Part shown: piece after piece, positions 6,101 through 7,812 of the stretch
How positions within the stretch are numbered: the stretch's first letter is position 1
How the letters are laid out: the number at the start of each line of letters is the position of its first letter
DNA from: Cytophagaceae bacterium
GTDB lineage: Bacteria > Bacteroidota > Bacteroidia > Cytophagales > Flexibacteraceae
Assembly (NCBI GenBank): GCA_947464365.1
Contig: CANHWS010000166.1
Span: forward strand, 1 to 7,812
Direction: 5' to 3'
DNA length: 7,812 nt
Notes under the pieces: model-generated
The model's database searches: none
What the model was told of the DNA's origin: nothing
What the model saw: the letters and a program-made list of their open reading frames with translations, nothing else
Made by a program: the position numbers and the translations under genes

Positions 6101-7812
6101 AACTAAGCCGGAAACGGCTGCTAACACTAACGGGCAAGCTAAAAGTCAAGGTAGAAGTGCCTGAGTATCCAACCAATGGCAGCCCTAAGGTGCCAACAAA
6201 CGAACCAGATATGGATTGGGCAACAGTGCCAGAGAACAAAATCTCCCTACCATTTGCATTGTAGAAAGCACCTGCGTTGACAATCAATTGCTGCTTTAGC
6301 TCAAGATCCCCACCAGCAGCCGAACCTAGAATAAGGCTACCACTTAGGGTTGAATTTCCTAACACTAGGAGTTTGTTCGACATCGAACCAAGATTGAGGC
6401 TTCCACTTATTACAAGATCTCCCGAGATCTGCCGATTAGCGGAGCTTGATCCTAATAAGTTGAGTGTAGTACCCGATGCAATGGTCACGTCTTTAGGGTA
6501 GCCAGGGCCAGTAGTAGCACTCCACTCTAGGTTACGCGTGTAAGATCCTCCTGTGTTGTACGTCAGGTTGGCAGTTGGGCCATAAGTCAGGGCATTACTG
6601 AGGATAGCTCCATTGGCTAGAATCGTTAAGGTGCCGTTGACCGTGACGCCCGTAGGTACATTTGCTGGTTGAGCGAGGGTCAGATTTTGGAAAGTGACTC
6701 CCCCAACCAAAGTATGAGTAGCCGATCCCGTAAAGGCAACTGTACCCAATGAGCTAAAAGTCCCAACAATATTAAAGGAGGTGGTAGGCGTGCTGCGGGA
6801 AATAGTAAAGGTCCCGGCCGATTGGCTAAAATTGGCACCACTTTCGACAGATAAACCACCAAATGTGGCAAGCCCCACCGCTGTGACCACCGCCGGTGAT
6901 TTGATCACTAAGGTTACGCGTGAAAGGCTTAGGCCGCTAGCGCCATAACTGCCTGAGGACAGTAGGTTGATGATGGCCCCTTCTGTCGTAGCGAAGGCGT
7001 CTGGCAACATCACAGCTGAGATGCCACCACTGTTGGTGATGTTAACGATAGCCGTTGCACCTAGACTCATGGTGCCAGCTCCCGTTATGGTATTAGTTAC
7101 CAGATTGAGTGTGCCGTTAACGAACATGGTTCTAGCAGAATTCAGAGCGATGCTCCTGCCCAAGCTAACCACTGCCCCACTATTGATATTAATATCCGCT
7201 AACTGTGGATCAGCAGGAAGCTCAGGGCCTGTCGTACCGCTGAAAGCTGAAGTATAGGTTACTGGGTTATTGCCAGCAAAAGTTACAGTACCTGTAAGGC
7301 TGCCCAAACCGCGAGTGACTGTCCCCGCCGAACCTATGGATAAGTTGGTAGAAGCCTCGAGAATTCCATTAGTAAGGGTTAATGACCCGGAACTGGCCAA
7401 GGACCTAGGATCGGTTATTGTAACTTTTGAACCTCCAGTTTTATTGACCTCCAGGCCAAAAAGTGGCGTCGTACCTAGGCCTGATATAGTTCCGTTGGTA
7501 GCACCGAACATCGAAAGAGTGCGGCTATTGTGGGTATAAGTTGACCCTGCCGCTATCTGGACATTGGTTTCGCACCGTAATGAGCTACTGCTATTAGTAC
7601 TCTGCACGAGGGTCCCTCCGAGTGTTAGACTGCCTACGACCAAAGCACCCGAAGTAGTCTGCATGCTGAGTGTGGTGCCCGAGGGAATATTTAAGTTCTC
7701 CGAACACCTGATGTCAGTGATACCAGTCCCCATATTTAGGTTAGTGCTGGTCAACAGAACATTGGCCGGATACCCTACTCCAGAAGTTGCACTCCACTCG
7801 GTCCCCCGACTA
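3159..7812 (-). CDS. Giant repeat-rich secreted/surface protein with T9SS sorting domain (5' end outside window)
   Basis: The stop codon is TAG at 3159-3161 on the minus strand. The frame is open to the window edge, giving at least 1550 residues. I number them from the internal TTG at 7754, which is not a believable start because the 19 codons upstream of it continue a repeat (EWSATSG). Residues -18 to about 1175 are low-complexity beta-strand repeats rich in Gly, Ser, Thr and Asn, as in beta-helix-like exported proteins. Two motif types recur. One is an E(W/L)(S/P) motif after an aromatic-rich strand (E at -14, 178, 410, 603, 845, 1123). The other is a V.F.G....I.G motif (near 80, 339, 505, 687, 768, 941, 1049). 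Then come a non-repeat module (1186-1340), a fibronectin-like module (1344-1441) and a T9SS sorting domain (1446-1531). The protein is presumably exported by Sec and T9SS to the surface or medium. The signal peptide would lie outside the window. Its role (adhesin, structural or carrier) is unknown, and no catalytic motif is visible. Confidence 0.93.
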   Translation of the reverse strand, partial: SRGTEWSATSGVGYPANVLLTSTNLNMGTGITDIRCSENLNIPSGTTLSMQTTSGALVVGSLTLGGTLVQSTNSSSSLRCETNVQIAAGSTYTHNSRTLSMFGATNGTISGLGTTPLFGLEVNKTGGSKVTITDPRSLASSGSLTLTNGILEASTNLSIGSAGTVTRGLGSLTGTVTFAGNNPVTYTSAFSGTTGPELPADPQLADININSGAVVSLGRSIALNSARTMFVNGTLNLVTNTITGAGTMSLGATAIVNITNSGGISAVMLPDAFATTEGAIINLLSSGSYGASGLSLSRVTLVIKSPAVVTAVGLATFGGLSVESGANFSQSAGTFTISRSTPTTSFNIVGTFSSLGTVAFTGSATHTLVGGVTFQNLTLAQPANVPTGVTVNGTLTILANGAILSNALTYGPTANLTYNTGGSYTRNLEWSATTGPGYPKDVTIASGTTLNLLGSSSANRQISGDLVISGSLNLGSMSNKLLVLGNSTLSGSLILGSAAGGDLELKQQLIVNAGAFYNANGREILFSGTVAQSISGSFVGTLGLPLVGYSGTSTLTFSLPVSVSSRFRLSCPTGTINPAGNLTISTGATVFRQAGTFVTPPAFGGAVIISYGNSQNLTTDNELPTSPAQIGAIYVDASAYTTTLNRNLVINGGNSFNLNNGIFALGTNTITGAGAINLNGGILRIGNVGGIATSLATTTRNFNTGIIDFNGGGAQNVGVVPGLSNMRLATIGAGTAVTLDAATNIRGFYVGPGTSFDLGGRTLTITISSTDTTLYSLGSFVHSSGKVVFAGSSSAVHIIKGTIGLFDVDIIPAGLCGINFGNGSTINGTLSMYTGSYCVTSGPTYAVGSTLNYRSGGTYNITVEWSNPYNVRASFATLVNIGGSLPTVTRTMRGDLTIDFNSAVSMNESGSRMTAPFSVDGDIVLNGGLYLSNQLGGDLNVGGNFYVNTGFAFFGNSRAVTFNGAGNQMLAGTSSSPIYFQFLTINKPSGDFRIDHSYILDNGSGTARFWQIAGTTYLNNQPINLSGSGTKTFRVDAGTLYTDGTDLNVSTLTFQNGVPTSGRLGGTIVYNKTGTENLVGVVYNNLTLAGSSTKTMVGNLSVDGLLDMTGGATLNKAGFTLAFGGAGALRYAGNLSQTVGDEWPATSGPLNVEINNPAFVSLAAPRTIAGTLTMRSGDLNLGGNLLTIGTSAISTGNVVLPSNSTGAIVGLLRRWISNAATTYQFPIGLTATRRNAEVVFSSAPSAGGTLTAQFIPGRPTETGFPLDQGGITVGNLGTNGIWEIEAGDGLVGGTYGITLTGTSFLGVNNVNRLVLVKRASAGAPWTLLGTHIPTTGVASEPIAARTGLTSFSQFGIGGNYNENPLPVTLTYFGGNRAGSADYLSWITTEELDNEGFILSSSDDGLQYQEVLFVPAANRGKDQVRYSETVELNDAASKRYYRLQQRDHNGMISGTWFAVIQPRSSEVGQVAIWPNPVTANTKIILPFRSNEPCQLELLDATGRILHNVSNSLPAQASDQIVDFVRTLPGGTYWLRTSNQATVLPVVKVSSY
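3162..3419 (-). other. Domain: T9SS type A C-terminal sorting domain
   Basis: The last 86 residues of the large protein (1446-1531) have the pattern of the Por/type IX secretion C-terminal domain. IWPNPV (1452-1457) opens it, LELLDATGRIL (1475-1485) matches the 'v.lyd..Gr.v' strand, LPGGTYWLR (1507-1515) matches 'l.aGvYflr', and PVVKV (1524-1528) lies near the end. In this family the domain is recognised at the outer membrane, cleaved, and the protein is released or anchored to lipopolysaccharide. This is the strongest taxonomic and localisation signal in the window. Confidence 0.92.
3432..3725 (-). other. Domain: fibronectin-like module preceding the sorting domain
   Basis: Residues 1344-1441 follow a module often found just before T9SS sorting domains in Bacteroidota. 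It begins with NPLPVTLTYFGG, then has an LSW.TTEELDNEGF strand pair, SSDDGLQY where many relatives have 'ERS.DG..F', and YYRLQQRDHNG where relatives have 'YYRLKQ.D.DG'. It is likely an immunoglobulin-fold spacer. The fold is inferred from the motif pattern, not computed. Confidence 0.75.
3735..4199 (-). other. Domain: non-repetitive beta-rich module of the surface protein
   Basis: Residues 1186-1340 break from the repeats. They begin GAIVGLLRRWIS followed by TTYQFPIGL, have a stretch with GTLTAQFIPGRP, then NGIWEIEAGD, and end in GLTSFSQFGIGG. The pattern 'G.v.R.....tY.FPiG' followed later by 'f..lt.FS.F.i' occurs between repeats and C-terminal modules in many Bacteroidota exported proteins. 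No enzymatic motif is apparent, and I cannot assign a function. Confidence 0.6.
4230..4844 (-). repeat. Short-unit repeats outside the higher-order register
   Basis: Residues 971-1175 still consist of beta-strand repeats but no longer follow the long-period order seen upstream in the protein. They include one V.Y.....E.L.G unit (from about 1049, with YNNLTLAG and GNLSVDGLLDM) and one EWPATSGP unit (E at 1123, then LNVEI, RTIAGTLTM and LNLGGNLLTIG). The EWPATSGP unit is close to the version common in other T9SS cargo proteins. Confidence 0.6.
4845..5222 (-). repeat. Higher-order repeat, copy 3 (partial)
   Basis: Residues 845-970 restart the long repeat: EWS at 845, GGDLNVGGNFYVNTG matching GGDLELKQQLIVNAG of copy 2, then GNSRAVTFNGAGNQMLAG matching NGREILFSGTVAQSISG. 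The V.F.G motif falls 96 residues after the EW, against 95 and 94 in copies 2 and 1. Similarity fades after about residue 970. The exact end is uncertain. Confidence 0.65.
5223..6527 (-). repeat. Higher-order repeat, copy 2 (435 residues)
   Basis: Residues 410-844 run from EWSATTGPGYP to just before the next EWS. Landmarks in order are EWS (offset 0), V.F.G (offset 95), ELPTSP (offset 193), NTITGAG followed by GNVGGI (offset 239), GFYVGPGTSFDLG, VVFAGSSSAVHIIKG (offset 358) and a closing LNYRSGGTYN. Every landmark has a counterpart in copy 1 in the same order and nearly the same offset. Confidence 0.75.
6528..7799 (-). repeat. Higher-order repeat, copy 1 (424 residues)
   Basis: Residues -14 to 409 run from the EWSATSGVGYP at the window edge. 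Landmarks are EWS (offset 0), the LSMFGATNGTISG motif (offset 94), ELPADP (offset 192), NTITGAG followed by TNSGGI (offset 235), GLSVESGANFS, VAFTGSATHTLVGG (offset 353) and a closing LTYNTGGSYT. Codons upstream of the EW (S-R-G-T) are still open, so an earlier copy or another repeat may precede it. Confidence 0.75.

Noticed and set aside
4845..7799. Possible CRISPR array or tandem DNA repeats in the repeat-rich region
   Set aside because: The repeats are at the protein level within one open frame. Their DNA has diverged, and there are no identical direct repeats with regular spacers.

Overview
The window looks like a chromosomal segment from a member of Bacteroidota, or a close relative in the FCB group. 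The evidence is a type IX secretion system (T9SS) C-terminal sorting domain on the large protein, a perfect TAnnTTTG Bacteroidota-type -7 promoter element upstream of gcvP, and no Shine-Dalgarno sequence at the one visible start codon. I cannot name a genus.

Layout: positions 1-165 are a non-coding leader with a candidate promoter, short inverted repeats and a C-rich tract running up to the start codon. Positions 166-3066 (+) encode a complete, single-chain, PLP-dependent glycine dehydrogenase (GcvP, the P-protein of the glycine cleavage system). Positions 3067-3158 form a short convergent intergenic gap holding a perfect 12-bp-arm hairpin that should terminate transcription from both sides. 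Positions 3159-7812 (-) hold the 3' part of a very large secreted or surface protein gene. Its reading frame is still open at the right window edge, so its N-terminus lies outside.

The surface protein has at least 1550 visible residues. From N to C they are a long Gly/Ser/Thr/Asn-rich beta-strand repeat region, a non-repetitive beta-rich module, a fibronectin-like module and a T9SS type A sorting domain. The most informative structure in the window lies in the repeat region. Besides short units of about 60-110 residues, it carries a colinear higher-order repeat of about 425-435 residues. Two full copies and the start of a third are visible, and the first abuts the window edge, so more copies may lie beyond it.

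The two genes have no evident functional link. One is central one-carbon/glycine metabolism in the cytoplasm, the other an exported envelope or extracellular protein. They simply converge on a shared terminator. I see no mobile element, CRISPR array, RNA gene or recognisable novel defence or biosynthetic system here.
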